Under the pieces are notes generated by a model. That model made no database searches, had not been told where the DNA came from, and saw only the letters and a program-made list of their open reading frames with translations. Shown here piece by piece: positions 46,801 to 56,735 of a stretch of DNA of 64,000 bases. The stretch's first letter is position 1. Each line of letters starts with the position of its first letter. Location of the stretch: assembly GCF_011761305.1 (NCBI RefSeq), contig NZ_JAAOZC010000002.1, positions 430,001 to 494,000 of the forward strand. Reading direction: 5' to 3'. The DNA comes from Sphingomonas vulcanisoli. Lineage in GTDB: Bacteria; Pseudomonadota; Alphaproteobacteria; Sphingomonadales; Sphingomonadaceae. Position numbers and translations under genes: made by a program.

Positions 46801-46952
46801 GCCTCGACGAGGCGGATCGCTTGCGCCTCGACAGCGTTACGCTCCTCTAACGATAATGGCTTGCGGGCGAGCAGGGACTGAACCGCCTCACCTTCATCCT
46901 GATATTTCGTGTCGTCGATACGGTCCCAATCGACCGTCAAGCTGTTGTTCAA
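43842..46952 (-). CDS. putA: bifunctional proline dehydrogenase / glutamate semialdehyde dehydrogenase PutA
   Basis: The product has 1036 residues. The N-terminal half is the FAD TIM-barrel proline dehydrogenase (SVKLSALSPRYE, FAIDAEEADRL, VKGAYWDSEIKKAQ, FATHNAHTLAA, HQRLHGMGEALY). The C-terminal half is the aldehyde dehydrogenase (CISPWNFPLAIF, FTGGTDTARAIN, FIAETGGLNGLF, catalytic Cys in GQRCSALRVLF). It degrades proline to glutamate. The absence of an N-terminal ribbon-helix-helix and the length show the short form, which is not a repressor. TTG start at 46952, with GGGAG eight bases upstream. Confidence 0.96.
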   Translation of the reverse strand: MNNSLTVDWDRIDDTKYQDEGEAVQSLLARKPLSLEERNAVEAQAIRLVEAARASAEKQGVVESFLQQFSLGTREGLALMCLAEALLRTPDADTRDRLIAEKIGSADWAAHLGQSDSLFVNASTWGLMLTGKLVDVDDQARKDLPGYLKRMTAKLGEPVIRQAVGAAVKMMGEQFVLGRTIETALARAKKEGYLCSFDMLGEGARTAADAERYEHIYAHAIDTVGKARAPGERPEDGHGVSVKLSALSPRYEAVQEARVWAELYPRIKRLALIAARHNLNFAIDAEEADRLVLSLKLIDTLAHEKELGDWTGLGVVVQAYQKRGLAVIEALKALSQKSGRRLMIRLVKGAYWDSEIKKAQVAGRPGYPVFTTKPATDLSYLVCANALIAASPHLYPQFATHNAHTLAAVRLMADRAGVPIEHQRLHGMGEALYKANIGGNARLRAYAPVGGHEELLPYLVRRLLENGANTSFVHALLNEKVPALDVVRDPISAVEAAPGAHPKIPLPADIYGPKRKNPLGRDYAILAEQKRADEASKAIARETLTAGPIVGGKLLAGAGAQPLHSPVDRGWLIGGVSDATLADVDQAARRAAKAQRAWDDRGGKGRAKVLRAMGDALERDMDRLVALLSREAGKTLNDGVAEVREAVDFCRYYAGLAEKQFSGFETLPGPVGETNQLELRGRGTFACISPWNFPLAIFTGQIAAALAAGNAVLAKPAEQTPFVAAEAVRLFHKAGLDPDLLALLPGEGATVGQAIVTHPLISGVAFTGGTDTARAINRALANRDGPILPFIAETGGLNGLFADTTALKEQVVDDVIVSAIGSAGQRCSALRVLFVPKDSANELIATLAGALDALVIGDPAEPGTDIGPVIDEAARADLEAHVQRLEKEAKIIRRIDPGVWGAKGSYFGPVIAEVPRPDFLEKEVFGPILHVYRYDPADLHKVTASLANRGYGLTLGVHTRIERFSEEVRAAVPAGNVYVNRSIIGAVVGVQPFGGEGLSGTGPKAGGPHALLRYAVERALSVNITAQGGDPSLLNL

Positions 46953-47086
46953 CTGATGCTCCCGAAAGCGGGCAAAACCTTAGTTCATGTGCGTATGCGT
47001 AGATTGCAACGCTGACATTCTGCCGCAAGCCACGCTAGCAATGTGCCGCGCCTTCGTCACGCGAGGGCAGGCAAACGGGAGCCGAG

Positions 47087-48478
47087 ATGGACGTCTATAG
47101 CGAAGAACCGATCGAACGATCCCCGCACGCGCGGCGCAATGCCGTGATCGTGGTGATCGTCCTGGTGCTGGTGGCGCTGCTCGCTTGGGGCCTGACGCGC
47201 GGAGGTGGCGAGACGCAGGGTCAAGGCCAGGGTGCAGCCGGCGGCGGCCGGCGCGGTGGTGCGGGCGGCGGCAATCGCGGCGCGGCGACGGTCGGCATCG
47301 CCAAGGTAGCGGCGCTCGATATGCCCGAGACCGTCTCGGCGATCGGTACGGTGACGCCGGTGGTGACGGCCACCGTCCATTCGCAGGTCAGCGGCAATAT
47401 CTTTGCGATCAACTTCACCGAAGGGCAGATGGTCAGAAAGGGCCAGCAGCTCGCGCTGATCGATCCGCGCCCCTACAAGCTCGCGCTGGCGCAGGCGGAG
47501 GCCAATCTCGCTCGCGATCAGGCGCAGCTCAATCTCGCGCGGGTCACGCTTGGCCGCTACCAGACGTTGCTCAAGCAGGATTCGATCGCGCGGCAGGACG
47601 TCGATACCCAGGCCGCGACCGCCAAGCAGCTCGAAGGCACGATCGGCTCGGACAAAGCCGCGGTCGGCACCGCCAGGCTCAACCTGCAATATACCTCGAT
47701 CCCCGCGCCGGTTTCGGGGCGCGTCGGCCTGCGTCAAGTGGATATCGGCAATTACGTCACGCCGGGCGACGCCACCGGCATCGTCATCATCACCCAGACC
47801 ACGCCGATCGACGTGGTCTATTCGCTGCCCCAGTCCGATCTACAGCGCCTGCTCGCCAAGCGCGCGGCGGGCGATCCCCTCTCCACCACCGCCAAGGATC
47901 AGGCGGGAACCGCGACGCTGGCGCAGGGCAATTTCCTGACCTTCGACAATCAGATCGACGCCACCACGGGGACGGTGAAGGCCAAATCGCGCTTCCCCAA
48001 TCCGGACAGCAAGCTGTTCCCCAATCAGTTCGTCAACGTCGTGCTGCTCGCCGATACGCTAAAGAATGCCGCGACGGTGCCGGTGACGGCGGTGCGCCAC
48101 GGCGTGCAGGGCGATTTCGTTTTCGTGGTCCAGCCCGATCATACCGTGAAGCTGCAGACCGTTAAGACCGGGCCCGGCAACGGCACCGTGGTGGCGATCC
48201 TCTCCGGCCTTGCGCTGGGCCAGACGGTGGTGACCGAAGGCGCGGACAATCTCGATGACGGCTCCAAGGTCGTGCTGCCCGGCGATTGCCCGCCGCAGTT
48301 CGGCGGCAAGAAGACCGGCTTCTTCGCGGGCCTGTTCGGCGGCGGCGAGAAGAAGGGTGGCCAGCGCGGTGGCCAGACCTGTCAGAAGACCGGCGGCGAT
48401 GCGACGGCGCCGGCTGGCGCGGATGGAAGCGGTCAGCACAAGCATAGGCGCCAGCAACAGGGTGGCCAGGGGCAGTGA
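47087..48478 (+). CDS. mdtA: RND efflux periplasmic adaptor (MdtA-like)
   Basis: The product has 463 residues. An N-terminal membrane anchor ([18 protein letters not shown]) is followed by a Gly/Gln-rich linker, then the adaptor: lipoyl half-motifs [20 protein letters not shown] and [20 protein letters not shown], a helical hairpin between, and a beta-barrel part. The C-terminal 50 residues are Gly/Gln/Lys-rich. It bridges the inner-membrane pump and the outer-membrane channel. GGGAG precedes the ATG. It heads the mdtABC-outer membrane factor run and diverges from putA. Confidence 0.92.
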   Translation: MDVYSEEPIERSPHARRNAVIVVIVLVLVALLAWGLTRGGGETQGQGQGAAGGGRRGGAGGGNRGAATVGIAKVAALDMPETVSAIGTVTPVVTATVHSQVSGNIFAINFTEGQMVRKGQQLALIDPRPYKLALAQAEANLARDQAQLNLARVTLGRYQTLLKQDSIARQDVDTQAATAKQLEGTIGSDKAAVGTARLNLQYTSIPAPVSGRVGLRQVDIGNYVTPGDATGIVIITQTTPIDVVYSLPQSDLQRLLAKRAAGDPLSTTAKDQAGTATLAQGNFLTFDNQIDATTGTVKAKSRFPNPDSKLFPNQFVNVVLLADTLKNAATVPVTAVRHGVQGDFVFVVQPDHTVKLQTVKTGPGNGTVVAILSGLALGQTVVTEGADNLDDGSKVVLPGDCPPQFGGKKTGFFAGLFGGGEKKGGQRGGQTCQKTGGDATAPAGADGSGQHKHRRQQQGGQGQ

Positions 48479-48495
48479 CTCCTGTCGTACCCCGT

Positions 48496-48570
48496 ACCCC
48501 GGCGCAGGCCGGGGTCCAGAGCCGCAGGGACCGCCGCTTCAGGCCCTGGGCCCCGGCCTGCGCCGGGGCA
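48496..48570. repeat. palindromic repeat, family D, between mdtA and mdtB
   Basis: ACCCCGGCGCAGGCCGGGGT and GCCCCGGCCTGCGCCGGGGC are inverted copies around a 35-base centre. It takes up almost the whole gap between two genes of one operon. A similar half-hairpin is at 60468-60485. Confidence 0.85.
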
Positions 48571-48587
48571 CATCGACGGATGTCCGC

Positions 48588-51500
48588 ATGAACGTTCCGC
48601 CCGGCCAACTCGAAGACAGCGATGTCACCTCGATCGCGCCCGATCGGGTCAATCCGTCGCGGCCGTTCATCCTGCGGCCGGTGGCGACGACCCTGTTCAT
48701 GCTCGCGATCCTGCTCGCCGGCATCGTCGCCTATAAATTCCTGCCGCTGTCGGCGCTGCCCGAGGTCGATTACCCGACCATCCAGGTCACCACCTCCTAT
48801 CCCGGCGCCTCGCCCGATGTGATGGGCTTGACCGTCACCGCGCCGCTCGAGCGCCAGTTCGGTGAGATGGCGGGCCTGAGCCGCATGTCATCGACGTCGA
48901 GCGCGGGCGCATCGGTGATCACGCTGCAGTTCAACCTCGATCTCAGCCTCGATGTCGCGGAGCAGGAGGTGCAGGCGGCGATCAACGCGGCGAACACCCT
49001 GCTGCCCGCCGATCTGCCCGCGCCGCCGATCTACGCCAAGGTCAATCCTGCCGATGCGCCGATCCTCAGTCTCGGCGTCACCAGCGATACCCGGTCGCTC
49101 GCCGAAGTGCAGAATATGGTCGACCAGCGCGTCGCCAACAAGATTTCGCAATTGCCCGGCGTCGGCCTCGTCTCGCTGTCTGGCGGGCAGCGGCCGGCGG
49201 TGCGGATCCAGGCCAACGTTCAGGCGCTCGCGGCGCACGGTCTTTCGCTCGATACGCTGCGCAACGCGATCGCCGCCGCCAACGTCAACGGCGCCAAGGG
49301 CAGCTTCGACGGGCCGACGCGCAGCTGGACGATCGATTCCAACGATCAGCTCTCCACCGCCGAAGAATATAAGGGCCTGATCCTTGCCTATCGCAACGGC
49401 GCGCCGGTGCGGGTCAGCGATGTCGCCAACGTGATCGACGGATCGGAAAATACCAGGATCGGCGCGTGGATGAACCGTCAGCCTGCGATCGTCGTCGATG
49501 TTCAGCGTCAGCCGGGCGCCAACGTCATCGGCACGGTCGATGCGATCAAGGAATCGCTGCCCGATCTCACCGCCGCTTTACCCGCCGATGTCCACGTTAC
49601 CCTGCTCACCGATCGCACCACCGGCATCCGCACTTCGGTGAGCGATGTGCAGTGGGAGCTCGTGTTTGCAGTCGTGCTGGTGACGCTCGCCATCTTCCTG
49701 TTTCTGGGCTCTTGGCAGGCGACCGCCATCGCCTCGATCGCCGTGCCGCTCTCGATTATCGGCACCTTCGCGGCGATGCTGGAGCTCGGGTTCAGCCTCA
49801 ACAATCTCACGCTGATGGCCTTGACGATCGCCGCGGGTTTCGTCGTCGACGATGCGATCGTCGTCACCGAGAATATCGCCCGCCACCTCGAAAATGGCGC
49901 GCGCCCGCTCGCGGCGGCGCTGAAGGGCGCGCAGGAGATCGGCTTCACGATCATCAGCCTGACGGTCAGCTTGGTCGCGGTGCTGATCCCGTTGCTGTTC
50001 ATGGGCGATGTCGTCGGCCGGCTGTTCCGCGAATTCGCGATCACGCTGGCGGTGACGATCCTGATTTCGGCGGTGATTGCGCTGACGCTGGTGCCCATGC
50101 TCTCGGCGCGCTGGCTCAAGGCCGAGCATGAGATGTGGAAGCCGCGCTTCGTCGAAAAGACGATGGGCGCGTTCGACAATCTCGCGCATCGTTATTCGCG
50201 CGCTCTCGATTGGGTGCTGGCGCGGCAGGCGATGGCGCTGCTGGTGTTCGCGGGATCGCTGGTGGCGACGGCCTTCCTGTTCGTCGCCATCCCCAAGGGC
50301 CTGTTTCCCGAGCAGGATACCGGTCAGCTGCAGGCGGTGGTCGCCACCGCGCAGGGCGTCTCGTTCGGGCGCATGTCCGATCTGCAGGCCAAGGTCGCCG
50401 ATGCGGTGCTCAAGGATCCCGATGTGGAGAGCCTGTCCTCGAATGTCGGCGTCGATGGCAGCAATGCCGCGCTCAATCAGGGGCGGATGCTGATCAACCT
50501 CAAGGACAAACGCACCACCTCGCAAGCCAGGCTGATCGAGCGGCTGCAGGAGCGCGCTCGGGAGGTCGCGGGCGTCACGCTCTATGTCCGCCCGGTGCAG
50601 GATCTGACGATCGATGCCGAAGGCGGCCCGACCCAATATCGCTTCGCCTTGCAGGGCGCCGATCAGAACGAGATCCAGGGCTGGGCGACCAAGCTCGTCG
50701 CCGAACTCAAGGGCCTGAAACAGGTCATCAATATCACGTCGGACATGCAGAACGAGGGCCGCGCGGTGACCGTCAAAGTCAATCGCGATACCGCCTCGCG
50801 GCTGGGGATCAGCCTGGCGACGATCGACAGTGCGCTTTACAACGCCTTCGGCCAGCGCATCATCTCGACGATCTTCACCCAGACCACCCAGTATCGCGTG
50901 ATCCTGGAAAGCCAGCCTGGGATGCTGACCGATCCGCAGGCGCTGTCCTCGCTCTACGTCCCCACGTCGGGCGGCAATTCGGTGCCGCTGTCGACGGTCG
51001 CGAGCTTCGTCGAAGGCTCCGCGCCGCTGGAGGTGACGCGCGTCGCGCAATTCCCGGCGGTGACGATCGGTTTCGATCTCGCCAAGGGGCAGAGCCTCGG
51101 CCATGCGGTCGATGCGATCACCGCCGCAGAGAAGCGCGTCGGCATACCCGCCTCGATCACCACCACCTTCCTTGGCGCGGCCAACGCCTTCCGTGCCTCG
51201 TTGCAGAACGAGGTGTGGCTGATCCTCGCGGCGATCGTCGTCGTCTACATCGTGCTCGGCGTGCTCTATGAGAGCTTCATCCACCCGATCACCATCCTTT
51301 CGACCCTGCCCTCGGCGGGCGTCGGCGCGCTCCTGTTCCTGTGGATCACAGGCAATGATCTCGGCGTGATCGGCATCATCGGCATCGTGCTGCTGATCGG
51401 CATCGTGAAGAAGAACGCGATCATGATGATCGATTTCGCGCTGGATGCCGAACGCACTGAGGGCAAGGATCCCGATTCGGCGATCCGCCAGGCGGCGCAC

Positions 51501-51752
51501 CTGCGCTTCCGCCCGATCATGATGACGACCTTTGCGGCGTTGTTCGCGGCGCTGCCTTTGATTTTCGGCGCGGGCATGGGCTCGGAGCTGCGCCGTCCGC
51601 TCGGCATCGCCATCGCCGGCGGGCTGATCGTCAGCCAGGCGCTGACTTTGTTCACCACACCGGTGATCTTCCTCCAGTTCGAGGCGCTTGCGACGCGCTT
51701 CGGCTGGCGGAAGCAGGAAGAGCCCGAGCTACCGCTGGAGGCGGGGGCGTGA
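48588..51752 (+). CDS. mdtB: RND multidrug efflux pump subunit MdtB-like
   Basis: The product has 1054 residues with twelve membrane helices and two large periplasmic loops, as in AcrB/MdtB. Motifs: [20 protein letters not shown] start, [18 protein letters not shown] with the proton-relay Asp pair in helix 4, [13 protein letters not shown], and [19 protein letters not shown] in helix 10. MdtB and MdtC form a mixed trimer in E. coli, and the two adjacent RND genes here match that set. ATG at 48588 follows a family D repeat, without a clear ribosome binding site. Confidence 0.93.
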   Translation: MNVPPGQLEDSDVTSIAPDRVNPSRPFILRPVATTLFMLAILLAGIVAYKFLPLSALPEVDYPTIQVTTSYPGASPDVMGLTVTAPLERQFGEMAGLSRMSSTSSAGASVITLQFNLDLSLDVAEQEVQAAINAANTLLPADLPAPPIYAKVNPADAPILSLGVTSDTRSLAEVQNMVDQRVANKISQLPGVGLVSLSGGQRPAVRIQANVQALAAHGLSLDTLRNAIAAANVNGAKGSFDGPTRSWTIDSNDQLSTAEEYKGLILAYRNGAPVRVSDVANVIDGSENTRIGAWMNRQPAIVVDVQRQPGANVIGTVDAIKESLPDLTAALPADVHVTLLTDRTTGIRTSVSDVQWELVFAVVLVTLAIFLFLGSWQATAIASIAVPLSIIGTFAAMLELGFSLNNLTLMALTIAAGFVVDDAIVVTENIARHLENGARPLAAALKGAQEIGFTIISLTVSLVAVLIPLLFMGDVVGRLFREFAITLAVTILISAVIALTLVPMLSARWLKAEHEMWKPRFVEKTMGAFDNLAHRYSRALDWVLARQAMALLVFAGSLVATAFLFVAIPKGLFPEQDTGQLQAVVATAQGVSFGRMSDLQAKVADAVLKDPDVESLSSNVGVDGSNAALNQGRMLINLKDKRTTSQARLIERLQERAREVAGVTLYVRPVQDLTIDAEGGPTQYRFALQGADQNEIQGWATKLVAELKGLKQVINITSDMQNEGRAVTVKVNRDTASRLGISLATIDSALYNAFGQRIISTIFTQTTQYRVILESQPGMLTDPQALSSLYVPTSGGNSVPLSTVASFVEGSAPLEVTRVAQFPAVTIGFDLAKGQSLGHAVDAITAAEKRVGIPASITTTFLGAANAFRASLQNEVWLILAAIVVVYIVLGVLYESFIHPITILSTLPSAGVGALLFLWITGNDLGVIGIIGIVLLIGIVKKNAIMMIDFALDAERTEGKDPDSAIRQAAHLRFRPIMMTTFAALFAALPLIFGAGMGSELRRPLGIAIAGGLIVSQALTLFTTPVIFLQFEALATRFGWRKQEEPELPLEAGA

Positions 51753-51767
51753 CAGGTGTGCAACTCA

Positions 51768-51917
51768 GCCCCCTCTCCCGCGAGCGGGAGAGGGCTGGGG
51801 TGAGGGGGCGAGCGATAGCGAGCCTCGTGGCTCACTGCGTTCGCGCCCTCACCCTCCCACAAATCTCGCTGTGCTCGATTTGCGGGCCCCTCCCTCTCCC
51901 GCTTGCGGGAGAGGGAA
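51768..51917. repeat. compound palindromic repeat before mdtC (family A-like)
   Basis: CCCCTCTCCCGCGAGCGGGAGAGGG is a near-perfect hairpin at the left end and CCCTCTCCCGCTTGCGGGAGAGGG at the right. The centre holds further inverted pieces (GATAGCGAGC, AATCTCGCTGTGCTCGATTT). The right end GGGAGAGGGA lies directly before the mdtC GTG and serves as its ribosome binding site. Confidence 0.85.
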
Positions 51918-51918
51918 T

Positions 51919-54900
51919 GTGAATCTCTCCGCGCCCTTTATCCGTCGGCCGATCGGTACGCTGCTGCTGACCATCGGCATGATGCTGGCGGGCTTCGCGG
52001 CGTTTTTCGCGATGCCGGTATCGCCGCTGCCGCAGGTCGATTTCCCGACGATCATGGTACAATCGACACTCGCCGGCGCCAGTCCGACGACGATGGCAAC
52101 CAGCGTTGCCAGCCCTCTCGAAAAGCATCTCGGCACGATCGCGGGGGTCTCCGAAATGACCTCGCAATCGGGGATCGGATCGACGCGGATCATCCTGCAG
52201 TTCGATCTCAGCCGGAACATCGATGGCGCCGCGCGGGACGTGCAGGCGGCGATCAATGCCGCGCGCGCCGATCTGCCGACCACGCTGCGGCAGAACCCCA
52301 GCTATCGCAAGATGAACCCGTCCGATGCGCCGATCATGATCATCGCGCTGACATCGGACACGCGATCCCCGGCGGATATCTACAACTCGGTCTCCAATGT
52401 GGTGCAGCAGAAATTGCTGCAGGTGCAGGGCGTCGGCGATGTCGAGCTCGGCGGCGCGGCGCTGCCCGCGGTGCGCATCGATCTCAATCCGCTGGCGCTG
52501 GCGCGCTACGGCATTCCGCTCGAGGACGTCCGCACCTCGCTCTCCTCGGCCAGCGCCAATCGGCCGCGCGGCGTGATCGAGGGCAAGGCGCTGAGCTGGC
52601 AGATCTACGGCGATACGCCGGGGCTGCGCGCCTCCGACTATGCGCCGATCGTTGTTGCCTGGCGCAACGGCATCGCCGTGCGCCTGCAGGATGTCGCCCA
52701 TGTCTACGACGGGCCCGAGGACGTCCGCACGATGGGCCTGTTCAACGGCAAGCGTGCCGTGAACGTCGTCATCAGCCGCCAGCCCGGCGCCAACATCATC
52801 GAGACCGTCGATTCGGTGAAGGCGCAATTGCCCGGGCTGCGCGCCGCCATCCCGCACGACATCAAGCTCGAAATGGCCACCGATCGCACCACTACGATCC
52901 GGGCCTCGCTCAAGGAGGTGGAAATCACCTTGGTGATCGCCACGCTGCTGGTGGTGGCGGTGGTTTCGATCTTCCTGCGCTCGCTGCGCGCGACGGTGGT
53001 GCCGTTCGTCGCGGTCGTCGCCTCGATCCTCGGCACGCTCGGCGTGATCTATCTTTTGGGGTTCAGCCTCAACAATCTCTCGCTGATGGCGCTGACCGTG
53101 GCGACGGGATTCGTGGTCGACGATGCGATCGTCGTGCTCGAAAATATCAGCCGCCATGTCGAAGAGGGAATGCCGCGCATGAAAGCGGCGCTGGTGGGCG
53201 CGAAGCAGGTCGGGTTCACCGTGCTCTCGATCTCGATCAGCCTGGTCGCGGTGTTCATCCCCTTGCTGTTCATGGGCGGCCTGATCGGGCGCCTGTTCCG
53301 CGAATTCGCGATCACGATGACGGTGGCGGTGCTGATCAGCCTCGTGATATCGCTGACCACGACGCCGATGCTGGCCGCGCTCTTGCTGCGCGAGCCCGAT
53401 CCCGAGCGGAAGCAGAACCGCTTCGCCGAATTTTCGGAACGGCAGTTCGATCGCCTCCAGCGCCGCTATGCCAAGAGCCTCGATTGGTCGCTCGCCAATC
53501 GCGGCGCGACCTTGCTGCTGCTGTTGGGTGCGGTGGTGCTGAACATCTTCCTGCTGGTCGAAATCCCGAAGGGCTTCTTTCCCGAGCAGGATACCGGATC
53601 GATGATGGGCGGCCTGCGCGCCGATCAGAGCATTTCCTTCCAGGATATGCAGACCAAGCTCACGAACATCGTCCATATCATCAACAAGGATCCCGCGGTG
53701 GAGAGCGCGGTGGCCTTCACGGGCGGCAGCCGCGCGGGCGGCGGCTTCATGTTCGTGCAGCTCAAGCCCAAATCGCAGCGCTCGCCCGTGCGCGACGTCA
53801 TCACGCGGCTCAGGCCCAAGCTTGCCAAGATCACCGGCGTCTCGACCTTCCTGATGCCGGTGCAGGATATGCGCGCGGGCGGTCGGCAGGGGAACGCCGC
53901 CTATCAATATACGCTGAAGGCCGACGATTCCGATCAGCTCAAGAAGGCCTCGGATGCGCTCGCCCAGGCGATGAAGAAGGACCGCACCTTCACCGATGTC
54001 GACAGCGACGTCTCGGACGGCGGCGCGGAGGCCTATGTGCTGGTCAACCGCGATGCGGCGACGCGGCTCGGCGTCACGCCGGCATCGATCGACAATACGC
54101 TGTACGACGGTTTCGGCCAGCGCCAGGTCGCGACCATCTATTCGGGCCTCAACCAATATCATGTGGTGATGGGCGTGGCGCCCGAGTTCACCACCAGCCC
54201 GGAGGCACTGGCCCAGGTCTACGTCCCTGCCACCGCCAATGCCAACGGCACCGCGGGCACCGGCACCAACACCGCGGCCAATGCCCCCAACGGCCTCACC
54301 ACCGCGACCGCGACGACCAGCGGAGGATCCGCATCGGCGAGCGCCACCTCCTCGCTCGGCACCACGCAGGGCGTCTCCGGATCGAGCCCGGTTTCCACCA
54401 CCGGCCAGCGCGACACAACCACCGGATCGGCGGTGAACACCGTCGCCCAGACGATGATGCCGCTATCGACGATCGCCAGCTGGTCGCTGCAATCCACCGC
54501 GGCGCAGGTGAACCATCAGGATGGCGCGCCCGCGGCGACGATCGCGTTCAACACCGGCACCGGCAAATCGCTTTCCGATGCCTCGCTGCGGATCACGCAA
54601 TTGATGCAGCAGCTTCACCTGCCCGCCACCGTCCACGGCAGCTTCGCGGGAACCGCCAAGGTCTTCCAGCAATCGACCTCTTCGATGCCGATCCTGATCC
54701 TGTCGGCGCTGCTGGTGATCTATATCGTGCTCGGCATCCTGTACGAAAGCGCGATCCATCCGCTGACGGTGCTGTCCACCTTGCCCTCGGCAGGCGTGGG
54801 CGCGGCGCTGGCGCTGATGATCACGGGCAGCGAGTTCGATCTGATCGGGCTGATCGGCATCATCCTGCTGATCGGCATCGTGAAGAAGAATGCGATCATG

Positions 54901-55227
54901 ATCATCGATTTCGCGCTGGATGCCGAACGCACGCGCGGCCTGTTGCCCGTGCAGGCGATCCGCGAGGCTTCGCTGCTGCGCTTCCGCCCGATCCTGATGA
55001 CCACGCTGGCCGCCGCGCTCGGCGCGCTGCCGCTGGCGATCGGCTTCGGCGAGGGCGCGGAGCTGCGTCGCCCGCTCGGCATCGCGATCATGGGCGGGCT
55101 GATCGCCAGCCAGTTCCTCACTCTGCTGACGACGCCGGTCGTCTATCTCGCGCTCGATCGCTTCCGCCGCCGCAGCCCCCGCGAACGGATGCTCGGCCGC
55201 GCCAACGCCCAAGGCCTGCCCGCATGA
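51919..55227 (+). CDS. mdtC: RND multidrug efflux pump subunit MdtC-like, with a Thr/Gly/Ala-rich insert
   Basis: From GTG 51919 the product has 1102 residues with the RND layout. Start NLSAPFIRRPIGTLLLTIGM is typical, the helix 4 relay is [18 protein letters not shown], and helix 10 [19 protein letters not shown]. Residues about 770-845 are a low-complexity insert (Thr, Ser, Gly, Ala, Asn) between YVPAT and MMPLSTIASW, where MdtC-type proteins have only a few residues; this explains the extra length. GGGAGAGGGA from the repeat is the only ribosome binding site. Its stop overlaps the next gene (ATGA). Confidence 0.92.
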   Translation: MNLSAPFIRRPIGTLLLTIGMMLAGFAAFFAMPVSPLPQVDFPTIMVQSTLAGASPTTMATSVASPLEKHLGTIAGVSEMTSQSGIGSTRIILQFDLSRNIDGAARDVQAAINAARADLPTTLRQNPSYRKMNPSDAPIMIIALTSDTRSPADIYNSVSNVVQQKLLQVQGVGDVELGGAALPAVRIDLNPLALARYGIPLEDVRTSLSSASANRPRGVIEGKALSWQIYGDTPGLRASDYAPIVVAWRNGIAVRLQDVAHVYDGPEDVRTMGLFNGKRAVNVVISRQPGANIIETVDSVKAQLPGLRAAIPHDIKLEMATDRTTTIRASLKEVEITLVIATLLVVAVVSIFLRSLRATVVPFVAVVASILGTLGVIYLLGFSLNNLSLMALTVATGFVVDDAIVVLENISRHVEEGMPRMKAALVGAKQVGFTVLSISISLVAVFIPLLFMGGLIGRLFREFAITMTVAVLISLVISLTTTPMLAALLLREPDPERKQNRFAEFSERQFDRLQRRYAKSLDWSLANRGATLLLLLGAVVLNIFLLVEIPKGFFPEQDTGSMMGGLRADQSISFQDMQTKLTNIVHIINKDPAVESAVAFTGGSRAGGGFMFVQLKPKSQRSPVRDVITRLRPKLAKITGVSTFLMPVQDMRAGGRQGNAAYQYTLKADDSDQLKKASDALAQAMKKDRTFTDVDSDVSDGGAEAYVLVNRDAATRLGVTPASIDNTLYDGFGQRQVATIYSGLNQYHVVMGVAPEFTTSPEALAQVYVPATANANGTAGTGTNTAANAPNGLTTATATTSGGSASASATSSLGTTQGVSGSSPVSTTGQRDTTTGSAVNTVAQTMMPLSTIASWSLQSTAAQVNHQDGAPAATIAFNTGTGKSLSDASLRITQLMQQLHLPATVHGSFAGTAKVFQQSTSSMPILILSALLVIYIVLGILYESAIHPLTVLSTLPSAGVGAALALMITGSEFDLIGLIGIILLIGIVKKNAIMIIDFALDAERTRGLLPVQAIREASLLRFRPILMTTLAAALGALPLAIGFGEGAELRRPLGIAIMGGLIASQFLTLLTTPVVYLALDRFRRRSPRERMLGRANAQGLPA

Positions 55228-56735
55228 AGAAGAGTTTTACCGCCTTGCTGACGATCGCATTGCTGCTTTCCGGCTGCAGCTTCGCGCCGCATTACGCCGT
55301 CCCCAGCACCCCGCCCGCCGATCATTTCAAGGAGGCCCCCGGCTGGACGGTCGGCACGCCCGCCGACGATGTCGCCAAGGGCGCCTGGTGGAAGCTGTTC
55401 AACGATCCGGTGCTCGATACCCTCGAAGCGCGCGTCGCGGTTTCCAACCAGAATGTCGCCGCCTCCTATGCCGCCTATAAGCAGGCGCAGGCGACGGTGC
55501 GCGAACTGCGCGCCTCGCTGTTTCCGACCGTCGATCTCAACGGCAGCGCGACGCGCGCGGGATCGTTCGGCAACGGATCGACGACGATCATCGGCGGCAC
55601 GACCGGCACCACCGGCACGGGCACGACCAGTGGCACCGGCACCACCTCGACGGGAACGGGCACCTCCACTACGGTCACCTCGGGTTCCTCGGGCAGCCGT
55701 CGCTACCAGCTTTCGCTGGGCGCGAGCTGGGAGCCCGATCTGTGGGGCAAGATCAGCTCGGGCGTGCGCCAGCAGAAGGCGCTGGCCGAAGCCAGCCTCG
55801 GCGATCTCAACAACGCCACGCTCTCCGCGCAGGGCGAAGTGGCGAGCGATTATGTCCAGCTGCGCGGGCTCGATCGCCAGAAGCAGATCCTCGACGATAC
55901 GGTCGCGGCATACGATCGCGCCTTCACGATCACCAACAATCGCTACAATGCCGGCATCGCCGCGCGGATCGACGTGCTGCAGGCCCAGACCCAGCTCTCC
56001 AGCGCGCGCGCCAACGCCGCCGATCTCGTTCGCCAGCGCCAGATTTTCGAACATGCCATCGCGGTGCTGGTCGGTGAGAACCCCGCCAATTTCTCGATCC
56101 AGCCGGCGGTGTGGGCGCCGGTCGTGCCGGTTGTCCCCGGTGTTCTGCCGTCGACGGTGTTGCAACGCCGCCCCGATATCGCCGCCGCCGAACGGCGCGT
56201 CGCGGCCGCCAACCAGGCGATCGGCGTGGAGAAAGCCGCCTTCTTCCCGGCGCTCACCCTCTCGGGCCAAGTGGGAGGCCAAAGCAGCAGTATCGGTTCG
56301 CTGTTCAGCGCGGCGAGCAGCTTCTGGTCGCTGGGCGCGCAGGTCGCCGAGACGCTCCTCGATTTCGGGGCACGCTCGGCGCGGGTGAAAGAGGCGCGCT
56401 ACGCTTATGATCAGCAGGTCGCCAATTATCGCCAGACGGTGCTGACCGCCTTGCAGGCGGTGGAGGATGAACTTGCGGCTTCGCAAATCCTCAGCTTCGT
56501 CACGCAGCAACGATCGCAGGCGGCGAGCGTGGCGACGCGGGTCGAGGATATCGCGCTCAACCAATATAAGGCGGGGCAGATCGCCTATACCGACGTGATC
56601 ACCCAGCAGACCACCGCGCTTACCGCGCGCCAGAACGAGGCGACCGCGATCGTCAACCAGCAGACTGCAGCGATCACTTTGATCCAGGCGATCGGCGGCA
56701 GCTGGCCGCAGCCGGGCACACCGCCTGCGCCATGA
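55224..56735 (+). CDS. NodT-family outer-membrane efflux lipoprotein
   Basis: The product has 503 residues. The signal peptide ends with lipobox LLSGCSF (Cys at 19). Two OEP repeats form the TolC-like barrel and tunnel: KGAWWKLFNDPVLDTLEARV at the start and LQRRPDIAAAERRVAAANQAI in the second half are NodT signatures. Residues about 116-156 are a Thr/Gly-rich stretch (GGTTGTTGTGTTSGTGTT) placed between SATRAGSF and YQLSLGASWEPDLWG, which is the first surface loop of the barrel. It is the exit duct of the pump encoded upstream. Confidence 0.92.
   Translation: MKKSFTALLTIALLLSGCSFAPHYAVPSTPPADHFKEAPGWTVGTPADDVAKGAWWKLFNDPVLDTLEARVAVSNQNVAASYAAYKQAQATVRELRASLFPTVDLNGSATRAGSFGNGSTTIIGGTTGTTGTGTTSGTGTTSTGTGTSTTVTSGSSGSRRYQLSLGASWEPDLWGKISSGVRQQKALAEASLGDLNNATLSAQGEVASDYVQLRGLDRQKQILDDTVAAYDRAFTITNNRYNAGIAARIDVLQAQTQLSSARANAADLVRQRQIFEHAIAVLVGENPANFSIQPAVWAPVVPVVPGVLPSTVLQRRPDIAAAERRVAAANQAIGVEKAAFFPALTLSGQVGGQSSSIGSLFSAASSFWSLGAQVAETLLDFGARSARVKEARYAYDQQVANYRQTVLTALQAVEDELAASQILSFVTQQRSQAASVATRVEDIALNQYKAGQIAYTDVITQQTTALTARQNEATAIVNQQTAAITLIQAIGGSWPQPGTPPAP

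Noticed and set aside
51832-54162. A 776-codon minus-strand frame opposite mdtC
   Set aside because: The product is His/Arg/Asp-rich low-complexity, as expected for the antisense of an RND gene; no domain or ribosome binding site.
51903-55220. A very long plus-strand frame running through mdtC into the outer-membrane factor
   Set aside because: Up to 55220 it is the wrong frame of mdtC; only the part from ATG 55224 shows the lipoprotein signal and OEP motifs.
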